This document shows positions 1-5,124 of a DNA stretch of 5,296 nucleotides, one piece after another. The DNA comes from Trebonia sp. (GTDB taxonomy: Bacteria > Actinomycetota > Actinomycetes > Streptosporangiales > Streptosporangiaceae). The stretch spans positions 1-5,296 of the forward strand of contig JASHXJ010000570.1 in the NCBI GenBank assembly GCA_030043595.1, given 5' to 3'. Below the pieces are notes generated by a model. It was not told where the DNA came from and did no database searches. It saw only the letters and a list, made by a program, of their open reading frames with translations. Each line of letters starts with the position of its first letter. Within the stretch, counting starts at the first letter, position 1. Made by a program: the position numbers and the translations under genes.

Positions 1-239
1 TCGAGCACCGAGTAGCCGCCGAGCACCTCCTTGGTCTCGATGAACGGCCCGTCGGTGACGCCGGCCGACCGCACGGTCCTGGCGGTGTCCGGCCCCTGCA
101 GCTGGTGGCCGCCGTCCAGCTTCCCGGTCGCGCCCCACTTCTCGTACCAGGCGCCGACCTCGGCGAACCAGGCGTTGTATTCCGGGCTCTGCGGAGCCGG
201 CTCGGCCGGGGTGTCCATGATCAGCATCACGTACTTCAC
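1..239 (-). CDS. DGPF/YCII-related protein, N-terminal part (cut by window edge)
   Basis: This is the first 79 residues of a small cytoplasmic protein of the YCII-related (DGPF) family, a ferredoxin-like fold whose biochemical role is mostly unknown. The opening KYVMLIMDTP strand is the typical start of the family. The signature TDGPFIETKEVLGGY lies at residues 62-76, and the helix around residues 20-35 (EYNAWFAEVGAWYEKW) also fits. Family members are usually about 110-130 residues, so roughly a third is missing beyond the left edge. I chose the GTG at 239-237 because the reading KYVMLIM starts there and an AGGAG lies six bases upstream; ATGs at codons 5 and 8 would cut into the first strand. 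In actinobacteria such genes often sit beside an ECF42-type sigma factor gene, which may lie just outside the window. The gene follows the NIT receptor gene on the same strand after a 114 bp gap. Confidence 0.88.
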   Translation of the reverse strand, partial: MKYVMLIMDTPAEPAPQSPEYNAWFAEVGAWYEKWGATGKLDGGHQLQGPDTARTVRSAGVTDGPFIETKEVLGGYSVL

Positions 240-245
240 GCGTGT

Positions 246-250
246 CTCCT
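246..250 (-). promoter_or_regulatory. Ribosome binding site of the DGPF/YCII gene
   Basis: Reads AGGAG on the minus strand, with six bases between it and the GTG at 239-237. It is what decides the GTG start over the internal ATGs at codons 5 and 8. Confidence 0.7.
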
Positions 251-278
251 TACTGTGTTGTGTCTCCGCTGTCCGCGC

Positions 279-298
279 GGTGCCTTGTCGCAGGCACC
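279..298 (-). repeat. 7-6-7 inverted repeat between the NIT receptor and DGPF genes
   Basis: GGTGCCT and AGGCACC form perfect 7-base arms around a 6-base loop. The repeat lies about 55 bp after the stop of the NIT receptor gene and about 40 bp before the DGPF start. It could be a weak, T-tract-less terminator for the upstream gene or a leader hairpin for the downstream one. No run of T follows on either strand, so a classical intrinsic terminator is not supported. Confidence 0.4.
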
Positions 299-353
299 TG
301 TCACCGCACTCCACGAACGGGGCGGACCCGGATCCGACAGCAGGCTCCGGTGG

Positions 354-1580
354 TTACCGGCCGGCGCGGTCGCGCGGTCGCGCCGCGCCCCGCGGGGAGC
401 GGGCGGCGAGGAACGCGGCGATGAGCACGGCAAGCGCGATCGCGGCGGTCACGGCCCCGCTCAGCACGGCCGACCGCAGCGCGCCCTGCCGCAGCGCCTG
501 GCTTCGCGCGACGATCGCCTGGGCAACGTGCAGCTCGACCTTCCGCATCCCGTCGATCGTGCCCGACATCGCCGAGTACCACCGGCCCGGCGCGTTCGCC
601 CGGGTCATGCCCAGGCCGAGAGCGCTTACGAAGAGCCGGGGATCGCCGGCCGCGGCGGCGAAGTTGGTCAGCAGCTGGGCGGTGTCAGCCTGCTCCCCGC
701 TCGCGGCGGTGAGGAACGCGTTCTGCTGGGCGGGCGTGGCCGACTCCTGGAACGCGAGCAGGGCGGCGTTCTCCAGGGCCTGGGCGGTGGCCAGCGCCTG
801 CTGTCCGCCCGTGCCGTTGAAGCTGCCCGCGATGAGCGCGGCGTCGACGATCGCGCGCTCCTGGGAGGCCTGATCCTTGGCCCGCGACAGCGCGCCGAGC
901 GCGCGCACGTCGGCGAAGAGGGCCGCGTCCCCGCTGCCGCTGGCGATCTGGTCGTTGAGCGCGAACAGGCCGCCGATTTCCGCGGTGTACGACTGGATAG
1001 TCGACACCGATGGCTGCTGCAGCGCCGACGAGCGCAGCCCGGCGAGGTTGCTGGTGATGCTGACCACGTTCTGCGCGCTGTTCTGGGCGATCGCGGGGAA
1101 ACCGGCGCCGATCTGAGCGGCCAGCGTCCGCACGCGCCCGGCCAGCGCGTTCGTCGCCTGCTGCGCCTGCGTCAGCTGGCCCTGGTAGTAGCGCAGCGTG
1201 CTGCCGGAGACGGCGGGGACACTGGCACCCCCGCCGACCGCCGCCGGGCTGTCGTACCCGAGCGCGGCATCGTAGGCAGCGGTCAGGTCGCGCTCGTTCT
1301 CCATCGCCTGCGCGAGCGCGGTGACCTGCTCACCGAGGACGGCCTGCTGCGTGGTCCGCGCGTAGCCGGCCGCGGCGCCGATCGCGGAGGCCACCCGCAG
1401 GCCGCCCGCAGCCGCGCCGATAACGACGCCGGCCACGATGACGGCGGCGAGCCGCCGCGTCGCTGGCCACTTGCCCACCGAGAACGCCGGGCGGCTCCGG
1501 ACATTGAGGCGCACCGATTGGGGTCGCAGCGGGACGCGGCCTGCCTGCCGCCCGCCCGCTGGCATGTCAGGGGTTGTCAT
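354..1580 (-). CDS. Kinase-less nitrate/nitrite-sensing (NIT) domain membrane receptor
   Basis: This 408-residue membrane protein has the architecture of the sensory half of actinobacterial NIT-domain histidine kinases. It has a cytoplasmic basic N-terminus (residues 1-43), a first membrane helix (about 44-61), a long mostly helical extracellular domain (about 65-365), a second membrane helix (about 370-393) and only 15 further residues. Family marks I recognise are ENERDLTAAY (94-103), RALGALSRAKDQASQERAI (226-244) and WYSAMSGTIDGMRKVE (334-349). In the full-length kinases the second helix is followed by a HAMP linker starting like ARS-x-VRPL and then a histidine kinase. Here the chain reads ARSPRGAARPRDRAGR and ends at TAA, and the 114 bp downstream encodes nothing resembling HAMP or kinase sequence. 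The ATG at 1580 is preferred over a start 11 codons upstream because a GGGAG lies 7 bases before it. It could be a true orphan receptor working with another kinase, or the remnant of a truncated kinase. Ligand unknown. Confidence 0.85.
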   Translation of the reverse strand: MTTPDMPAGGRQAGRVPLRPQSVRLNVRSRPAFSVGKWPATRRLAAVIVAGVVIGAAAGGLRVASAIGAAAGYARTTQQAVLGEQVTALAQAMENERDLTAAYDAALGYDSPAAVGGGASVPAVSGSTLRYYQGQLTQAQQATNALAGRVRTLAAQIGAGFPAIAQNSAQNVVSITSNLAGLRSSALQQPSVSTIQSYTAEIGGLFALNDQIASGSGDAALFADVRALGALSRAKDQASQERAIVDAALIAGSFNGTGGQQALATAQALENAALLAFQESATPAQQNAFLTAASGEQADTAQLLTNFAAAAGDPRLFVSALGLGMTRANAPGRWYSAMSGTIDGMRKVELHVAQAIVARSQALRQGALRSAVLSGAVTAAIALAVLIAAFLAARSPRGAARPRDRAGR

Positions 1581-1587
1581 GGCCTTG

Positions 1588-1592
1588 CTCCC
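1588..1592 (-). promoter_or_regulatory. Ribosome binding site of the NIT receptor gene
   Basis: Reads GGGAG on the minus strand, 7 bases before the ATG at 1580-1578. It favours this start over the longer in-frame reading from 1613. Confidence 0.6.
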
Positions 1593-1650
1593 GGTCGCTC
1601 GCCCGGCACGCAAACAAACACGACTGGCTGGAGTGTAATGACTGAGTCCG

Positions 1651-1656
1651 CTTATA
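1651..1656 (-). promoter_or_regulatory. Possible -10 box for the NIT receptor gene
   Basis: TATAAG on the minus strand matches the TATAAT consensus at five of six positions and lies about 70 bp before the receptor start, in an unusually AT-containing patch of a GC-rich spacer. No good -35 is found at 16-18 bp; the nearest resemblance, CTGACC, is about 21 bp upstream. Confidence 0.3.
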
Positions 1657-1737
1657 CGGCGCTAAATCACGATGTGCGGTCAGTGTCCCGGCCACGGGCA
1701 CGCACCTCAGGGTCACACCAGCACCACCCGCCCGCAA

Positions 1738-1756
1738 TTGGTCACAGAGTGACCAA
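1738..1756. repeat. Perfect 8-3-8 inverted repeat TTGGTCAC-AGA-GTGACCAA
   Basis: The arms TTGGTCAC and GTGACCAA match perfectly around a three-base centre. The repeat begins 15 bp past the stop of the VOC gene and lies about 160 bp upstream of the NIT receptor start. A further GGTCAC is at 1711-1716 and a GGTCAG at 1679-1684, so related half-sites recur across the spacer. The symmetry and half-site repetition suit a dimeric regulator operator for the receptor gene. A stem of 8 bp with a triloop could alternatively help end the VOC transcript, but no T-tract follows. Confidence 0.5.
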
Positions 1757-1771
1757 AGTCGGCTCAAGGCG

Positions 1772-2164
1772 CTAGTCCCGCGGGCTGAGCACGCAGAATT
1801 CGTTTCCCTCAGGGTCGGCGAGCACTATCCAGGTCACGTCGCCCTGGCCGATGTCGATCCGCCGGGCGCCGAGCGACTCGAGGCGGCGGACTTCGGTCTC
1901 CTGGTCGTCCTCCCTGGCCGGGGCAAGGTCGATGTGCAGCCGGTTCTTCAGCGTCTTGCCCTCAGGGACCGGCACGAAGATCAGCCCAGGGCCGCGCTCG
2001 GCGCGGGGGACGTGGCGATCCGGGTCGAGCGCGTGCGGCGGGGCGAGGACCACCTCGTCGTCCGCCTCGTAGCCGATCTGCCAGCCGAGGACCGCAGCCC
2101 ACCAGCGGCTCTGGGCTGTCACGTCGTGGCAGTCCACGACGACGGTGTACCAGCGCAGGCTCAT
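1772..2164 (-). CDS. VOC-family (glyoxalase/bleomycin-resistance fold) protein
   Basis: This 130-residue cytoplasmic protein has the layout of the glyoxalase-like VOC superfamily (Glyoxalase_6-like): a first strand RWYTVVVDC (4-12), a helix with SRWWAAVLGW (19-28), the strand LIFVPVPEGK (61-70), LHIDLAP (76-82), the helix ETEVRRLESLGA (89-100) and the closing WIVLADPEGNEFCVL (112-126). Possible metal ligands are H13, H77 and E122, by analogy with the fold. The substrate cannot be deduced; many members of this subgroup have no known reaction. The ATG at 2164 is chosen because the family starts a few residues before the WYTVVVDC strand. An upstream in-frame ATG at 2209 would add 15 residues that do not fit the family and would overlap the preceding gene. 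It lies 23 bp after the DUF3052 gene and is probably the last gene of that run. Confidence 0.88.
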   Translation of the reverse strand: MSLRWYTVVVDCHDVTAQSRWWAAVLGWQIGYEADDEVVLAPPHALDPDRHVPRAERGPGLIFVPVPEGKTLKNRLHIDLAPAREDDQETEVRRLESLGARRIDIGQGDVTWIVLADPEGNEFCVLSPRD

Positions 2165-2171
2165 GTCCCAC

Positions 2172-2177
2172 AAGGTA
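2172..2177 (-). promoter_or_regulatory. Possible leaderless -10 box (TACCTT) before the VOC gene
   Basis: TACCTT fits TANNNT and ends 7 bases before the ATG at 2164, which would place the transcript start at or next to the start codon. It sits in the 23 bp gap after the DUF3052 stop, so the gene may also be transcribed independently of its operon. There is no clear -35. Confidence 0.35.
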
Positions 2178-2187
2178 CTCGGCGGGG

Positions 2188-2583
2188 TCAGCGGTTCCTG
2201 CCCCGCCACACCAGGCGCAGGCCCGACCAGTCGTCGTCGATCGCCGCGACCTTGACGTCCACCAGGCCCAGCTCCAGCGCGTGCCGGCGGACGACGCTAT
2301 CGGTGATGTCGCTGTCGTGCCCGGCGGCGCGACGCGGCCAGGCCGCCCACAGCGCGCCGTCAGGGAAGACCCGCCGCGCCAGCGCGGGCAGCCTGCCGGG
2401 GATCTCCGCCTCGGCGCGGAAGAACGCGACGATCACGTCCGCGGCGCCGTCCGGACCCGGCGGCAGCAGGCCGTCGGGCGGCTCGCGCAGGCTCCAGCCG
2501 TCCGGCGGGTCGTCGAGCGCGAGCCGCTGGGCGGGCTTCAGGCCCAGCTTGCGGGCCTGCGGGGTGCCCGAGTACCCGGCCAT
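2188..2583 (-). CDS. DUF3052 family protein
   Basis: This 131-residue soluble protein has the complete pattern of the DUF3052 family, which is widespread in actinobacteria and has no established function. The N-terminus MAGYSGTP is the family hallmark and is followed by KLGLKP (12-17). A central strand DVIVAFF (49-55), LWAAWPRRA (78-86), the SDITDSVVRR helix (91-100), GLVDVKV (106-112) and the final IDDDWSGLRLV (115-125) all follow in the expected order. The fold is likely Rossmann-like, but no catalytic residues can be named. Length is normal and the start is fixed by the conserved MAGYSG. It begins 12 bp after the stop of the small membrane protein gene with only a weak GCCGGG before the ATG, consistent with translation from a shared transcript. 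Confidence 0.9.
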   Translation of the reverse strand: MAGYSGTPQARKLGLKPAQRLALDDPPDGWSLREPPDGLLPPGPDGAADVIVAFFRAEAEIPGRLPALARRVFPDGALWAAWPRRAAGHDSDITDSVVRRHALELGLVDVKVAAIDDDWSGLRLVWRGRNR

Positions 2584-2595
2584 CCCGGCGTCGGC

Positions 2596-2910
2596 TCAGG
2601 GCACTGGCGTGTCGTGGTGCGCCGCCGCGAACTCCCGCTCGTCCTCGGTCAGGTCCGCGTCCTTGACCAGGGTCACCAGGGTCACGTGCCTGCCCACCGG
2701 GCACCACTGCACCCGCCACGGGCCGAGCCGGAGCGCCTTGAGGGAGGCGCCGGGAATCCAGACGGTGGTGAACAGGTGGCCGTCCCGGCACCGCACGGGG
2801 ACGTTGCGGCCGAACGTGTAGCCGCGGCGCACTGCGATGACCGTTGCGACGGCGTAGCCGGCGATGACGACACCGGCGATGGCGAGCCGGCGCTTCCGCT
2901 GTGACGACAT
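2596..2910 (-). CDS. Small single-pass membrane protein with paired Cys/His motifs
   Basis: This 104-residue protein has a short basic N-terminus (RKRR, 5-8), one membrane helix (about 9-27) followed by RR, and a soluble domain. The domain contains CRDGH (41-45), TVWIPGASLKALRLG (49-63) and CPVGRH (70-75), then a strand LVTLV and an acidic helix DLTEDEREFA (86-95). The charge pattern suggests the N-terminus inside or a signal-anchor; topology is uncertain. The pairs C41/H45 and C70/H75 could bind a metal such as zinc, or the cysteines could form a disulphide; this is inference from spacing. I recognise the block as conserved in actinobacterial hypothetical proteins but know no function. The gene heads a compact set with DUF3052 and VOC genes. 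A TAGCCT box lies 6 bases before the ATG and no good Shine-Dalgarno sequence is seen, so its message may be leaderless. Confidence 0.85.
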   Translation of the reverse strand: MSSQRKRRLAIAGVVIAGYAVATVIAVRRGYTFGRNVPVRCRDGHLFTTVWIPGASLKALRLGPWRVQWCPVGRHVTLVTLVKDADLTEDEREFAAAHHDTPVP

Positions 2911-2916
2911 GCTCTC

Positions 2917-2922
2917 AGGCTA
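2917..2922 (-). promoter_or_regulatory. Candidate leaderless -10 box (TAGCCT) before the small membrane protein gene
   Basis: TAGCCT fits TANNNT and is separated from the ATG at 2910 by exactly six bases, so the -12 to -7 position would put +1 on the A of the ATG. The gene lacks a convincing Shine-Dalgarno sequence, which agrees with a leaderless message. No recognisable -35. Confidence 0.45.
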
Positions 2923-2971
2923 CTGCGGCGCCGCGTGCCCGCCACGGAAAGAGGTCCCGGCTGCGCGGTCC

Positions 2972-3314
2972 TTATTTCCCGCGCGCCACGTGCAGCACCG
3001 CGCCCCAGTGCCGGCGCAGCTGGGCGTCCGGGCGTTCGGCAAGCCGGCGGCGGATCTCGCCGTGCAGGCGCATCCGCTGCCACTGCGCCATCGCGATGTG
3101 CCCGGAGAACGTATCCAGCAGCCGGATGGCCGATCTCGAGGAGCTCGGCGCCGGGGTCGAGACCAGCCAGCACGACGAGGTCGTCGAAAAGTCCGTCCGG
3201 GTAGTCCGGGCGCGCCTCGTGGTACAGCGTCGCGGCGCTGTCGAACGTCGTCCTGAGCCGCTCGCGAGGGGAGCCGCCCCGGATCGTTCGGGATGATGAT
3301 CGGGGTTTTCTCAC
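2972..3314 (-). pseudogene. Class I SAM-dependent methyltransferase, internally deleted and frameshifted
   Basis: The N-terminal fragment (3314 to about 3129, 62 codons) reads TTFDSAATLYHEARPDYP and then GLDPGAELLEIG, which is the start of an actinobacterial class I methyltransferase up to the strand before the glycine-rich SAM loop. At about 3125-3134 the match breaks off. In the neighbouring frame the family's C-terminal end follows at once: RLLDTFSGHIAMAQWQRMRL, then EIRRRLAERPDAQLRRHWGA and VLHVARGK, ending at TAA (2974-2972). The glycine loop and whole catalytic middle, about 150 residues judged by a usual length near 260, are missing, and the two halves are out of frame. Without frame correction the first frame runs on to 2682 with non-family sequence. 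The GTG start overlaps the flavoprotein stop as GTGA, the relic of a coupled gene pair. It cannot bind SAM, so function is very unlikely. Confidence 0.88.
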
Positions 3315-3862
3315 GCGCCGAAGCCGGTCATTTCAGCGGCCTCGTCCAGTGCCAGGCGCCACGGGAATTCGTTCGCCACTCCCGCCTCGCCGTGCGCGGG
3401 GTGCGGCCGGATGCCGTCACCGCCGAGCAGGATGCTGACGCCCTCCGCGCGCAGTGCCTGCACGCTGCGGGTGAACGGCGGGCGGCTGGCCAGCGCGTCG
3501 CTCACGAACGGCAGGACCACGATGGGGATGCCCAGGCCGGTCTGCTCGGCCAGGACGCCCAGGGCGTAGGTGTCGGTGAGGCCGAGCGCCCACTGGTTGA
3601 TCGTGTTGAAGGTGGCCGGCGCCACGATGATGGCATCGGGGATCCGCGACCGTGCCGCGCCGGGCTTGCTGTACTGGCTGCGGACCGGACTGCCGGTCAC
3701 CTCCTCGATCCGCCTGGCGTCGAAGAACGGCAGCGCGGACGGGGTGGCGATGACCTGAACCGTCCAGCCGCGGCCGAGGGCGAGGCTGACCAGCTCGCCG
3801 ACCGCCGCGGCAGGACCGGCGCCGCACGTGATGATGGACAGTACGCAGGTCTTGCGAGCCAT
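3311..3862 (-). CDS. Flavoprotein (HFCD/PPC-decarboxylase-like, FMN-binding fold)
   Basis: This 183-residue cytoplasmic protein belongs to the flavoprotein family that includes phosphopantothenoylcysteine decarboxylase and EpiD. A first strand and turn VLSIITCGAG (7-16) would bind the FMN phosphate. AIIVAPATFNTINQWALGLTD (77-97) is the APAT-x-NT motif of the family, and IPIVVLPFV (112-120) is the next core strand. The active-site histidine that normally lies a few residues before the APAT strand in HFCD decarboxylases is not present (the stretch reads GAARSRIPDA), and the PxMNxxMW substrate motif is replaced by LPFVSDALA. It is therefore probably an FMN-binding relative with another reaction, not the CoA-pathway enzyme. 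There is no Shine-Dalgarno sequence; TATCCT lies six bases before the ATG. It is divergent from the antiporter gene and overlaps the methyltransferase remnant by four bases. Confidence 0.85.
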   Translation of the reverse strand: MARKTCVLSIITCGAGPAAAVGELVSLALGRGWTVQVIATPSALPFFDARRIEEVTGSPVRSQYSKPGAARSRIPDAIIVAPATFNTINQWALGLTDTYALGVLAEQTGLGIPIVVLPFVSDALASRPPFTRSVQALRAEGVSILLGGDGIRPHPAHGEAGVANEFPWRLALDEAAEMTGFGA

Positions 3863-3868
3863 AGGACG

Positions 3869-3874
3869 AGGATA
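3869..3874 (-). promoter_or_regulatory. Candidate leaderless -10 box (TATCCT) before the flavoprotein gene
   Basis: TATCCT fits TANNNT and is followed by six bases and the ATG at 3862, so +1 would coincide with the start codon. There is no purine-rich ribosome site on this strand. The box lies in the 27 bp divergent gap, and any -35 would fall inside the antiporter's first codons (about 3892-3897), where no TTGACA-like sequence is seen. Confidence 0.5.
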
Positions 3875-3880
3875 GAGCCG

Positions 3881-3886
3881 GGGGGA
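3881..3886 (+). promoter_or_regulatory. Purine-rich ribosome binding site of the antiporter gene
   Basis: GGGGGA lies three bases before the ATG at 3890-3892, in a run of six G. It fixes this ATG as the start although the frame is open far upstream. Spacing is short but workable, since any of the preceding G can pair. Confidence 0.5.
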
Positions 3887-3889
3887 ACG

Positions 3890-5122
3890 ATGCTCGCCAT
3901 CTCGTTTAACAGTGTGCTCATCATCGCCGGGATCTCCGTGCTGGTCCCGGTCGTCCTCGGCCTGCTGCCCGGGTTGCGGGTGCCCGGTGCGGTGCTCATG
4001 GTGATCGCGGGCATCGTGGTCGGCCCGTCAGTTCTCGGCTGGGCGCGCGTGGACGCGCCGGTCCAGGTGCTGAGCGACCTTGGCCTTGGCATGCTGCTGT
4101 TCCTGGCCGGGCTGGAGATCGATCTCGACCGCCTGCGCGGGCCGCTCTCGCGGCTGGCGGGCCTCGCGTTCGCCGTCTCGGCCGCGCTCGGGCTGGTCTG
4201 CGCCGTGTTTTTCTGGCTGGCCGGGCAGGCGAGCCAGCCGCTGCTGCTGGCGATAATCCTCATGTCAACGTCGGCCGGGCTGCTGCTTCCGCTGCTCAAG
4301 GACGCGGGGGAGGGCAGCACCGGATTCGGTCAGCTCGTGATGACCGCGGCCGCGCTCGCGGAGATCGTGCCGATCATGCTGCTGTCGCTGTTCTTCTCCG
4401 CCGCGGCCAAGACAACGCAGGACCAGCTGGTCTCGCTCGGGATATTCCTGGCCGTGCTGGTCCTGATCTGGCTGATTCTCGCCGAGGTCCGCCGCCTGAA
4501 AGGCCTGGACCGGCTGCTGGATCACCTGGAGGACAGGAGCGGCCAGCTGCGCGTGCGCGCCACGCTCACCCTGGCGCTCGGCTGCGGGGTGCTCGCCTAC
4601 CGGTTCGGCTTCGCCTCTATTCTCGGCGCGTTCGCCGCCGGCCTGCTGGTGAAGCTGATCGAGTTCTCCGGCGGCCGCGAGCCGAATCCGCAGTTCCAGG
4701 TCAAGCTGGAAGGCATCGGATTCGGCTTCCTTATTCCGATCTTCTTCATCACGACCGGCGTCGCCTTCCGGTTGCAGGACCTGCTCAGCCACCCGGCCGC
4801 GCTCGCGCAGGTGCCGCTGTTCCTCATCGCGCTGCTTGTCGTGCGCGGATTGCCCGCGCTGCTGTACCGCAAGTCCACCGGCACCCGGCGCGCCGCGGCG
4901 GCCGGGCTGCTGCAGGCGACCACGCTGACGTTCGTGATCGTGGCGACGCAGATCGGGATTGCCGCCGGGAAGATGACGCCAACCCTGGCCAGCGCACTGG
5001 TCGCGGCGGGGCTGCTGTCCGCGGCGGTGTTCCCCGGCGCCGCCTCGCGACTGCTGTCCGGCGCGGCGCCGGCGCCGGCCACGGTGCCGGCCGATGATCA
5101 GCCTACGGTCGCGGATGCATAA
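3890..5122 (+). CDS. CPA2-type cation:proton antiporter (Na+/H+ exchanger fold)
   Basis: This 410-residue, very hydrophobic protein has about 11-12 membrane segments and the layout of a bacterial CPA2/Kef-type monovalent cation:proton antiporter of the inner membrane, exchanging Na+ or K+ for H+. Recognisable blocks are PGAVLMVIAGIVVGPSVLGW (32-51), LGLGMLLFLAGLEIDLDRLR (64-83), the STSAGLLLPLLKD segment (126-138), QLVMTAAALAEIVPIMLLSL (148-167), FGFASILGAFAAGLLVK (239-255), FGFLIPIFFITTGVAFRLQD (278-297) and VVRGLPALLYR (317-327). The ion-binding acidic residue expected in the 148-167 segment is E158, where relatives usually have Asp. No C-terminal TrkA-N/RCK domain is present; the chain ends in a short Ala/Pro tail (391-410), as is usual for this shorter subgroup. 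The frame is open back to 3293, but codons before 3890 are antisense to the flavoprotein gene. Ion specificity cannot be read from sequence. Confidence 0.93.
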   Translation: MLAISFNSVLIIAGISVLVPVVLGLLPGLRVPGAVLMVIAGIVVGPSVLGWARVDAPVQVLSDLGLGMLLFLAGLEIDLDRLRGPLSRLAGLAFAVSAALGLVCAVFFWLAGQASQPLLLAIILMSTSAGLLLPLLKDAGEGSTGFGQLVMTAAALAEIVPIMLLSLFFSAAAKTTQDQLVSLGIFLAVLVLIWLILAEVRRLKGLDRLLDHLEDRSGQLRVRATLTLALGCGVLAYRFGFASILGAFAAGLLVKLIEFSGGREPNPQFQVKLEGIGFGFLIPIFFITTGVAFRLQDLLSHPAALAQVPLFLIALLVVRGLPALLYRKSTGTRRAAAAGLLQATTLTFVIVATQIGIAAGKMTPTLASALVAAGLLSAAVFPGAASRLLSGAAPAPATVPADDQPTVADA

Positions 5123-5124
5123 CG

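Noticed and set aside
105..1775. Plus-strand open frame of 556 codons
   Set aside because: It is antisense to the NIT receptor gene, with Arg/Gly/Ala-rich low-complexity content and no family motif; it results from GC-biased third positions leaving few stops.
1934..2904. Two long plus-strand frames over the VOC, DUF3052 and small membrane protein genes
   Set aside because: The minus-strand products match known families from start to end; the plus frames are compositional shadows.
2682..2971. Continuation of the methyltransferase frame beyond its C-terminal fragment, giving a 210-residue protein
   Set aside because: After the LLEIG junction this frame is no longer family-like and runs antisense-free but out of frame through the small membrane protein gene; the true C-terminus is in the other frame and stops at 2972.
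3293..3889. N-terminal extension of the antiporter frame by 199 codons
   Set aside because: The extension is antisense to the flavoprotein gene, has no recognisable domain, and the family starts with the membrane helix at 3890, preceded by a G-rich ribosome site.
5065..5076. GGCGCCGGCGCC palindrome near the antiporter end
   Set aside because: It encodes part of the Ala/Pro tail in a GC-rich codon context, and such palindromes are expected by composition.
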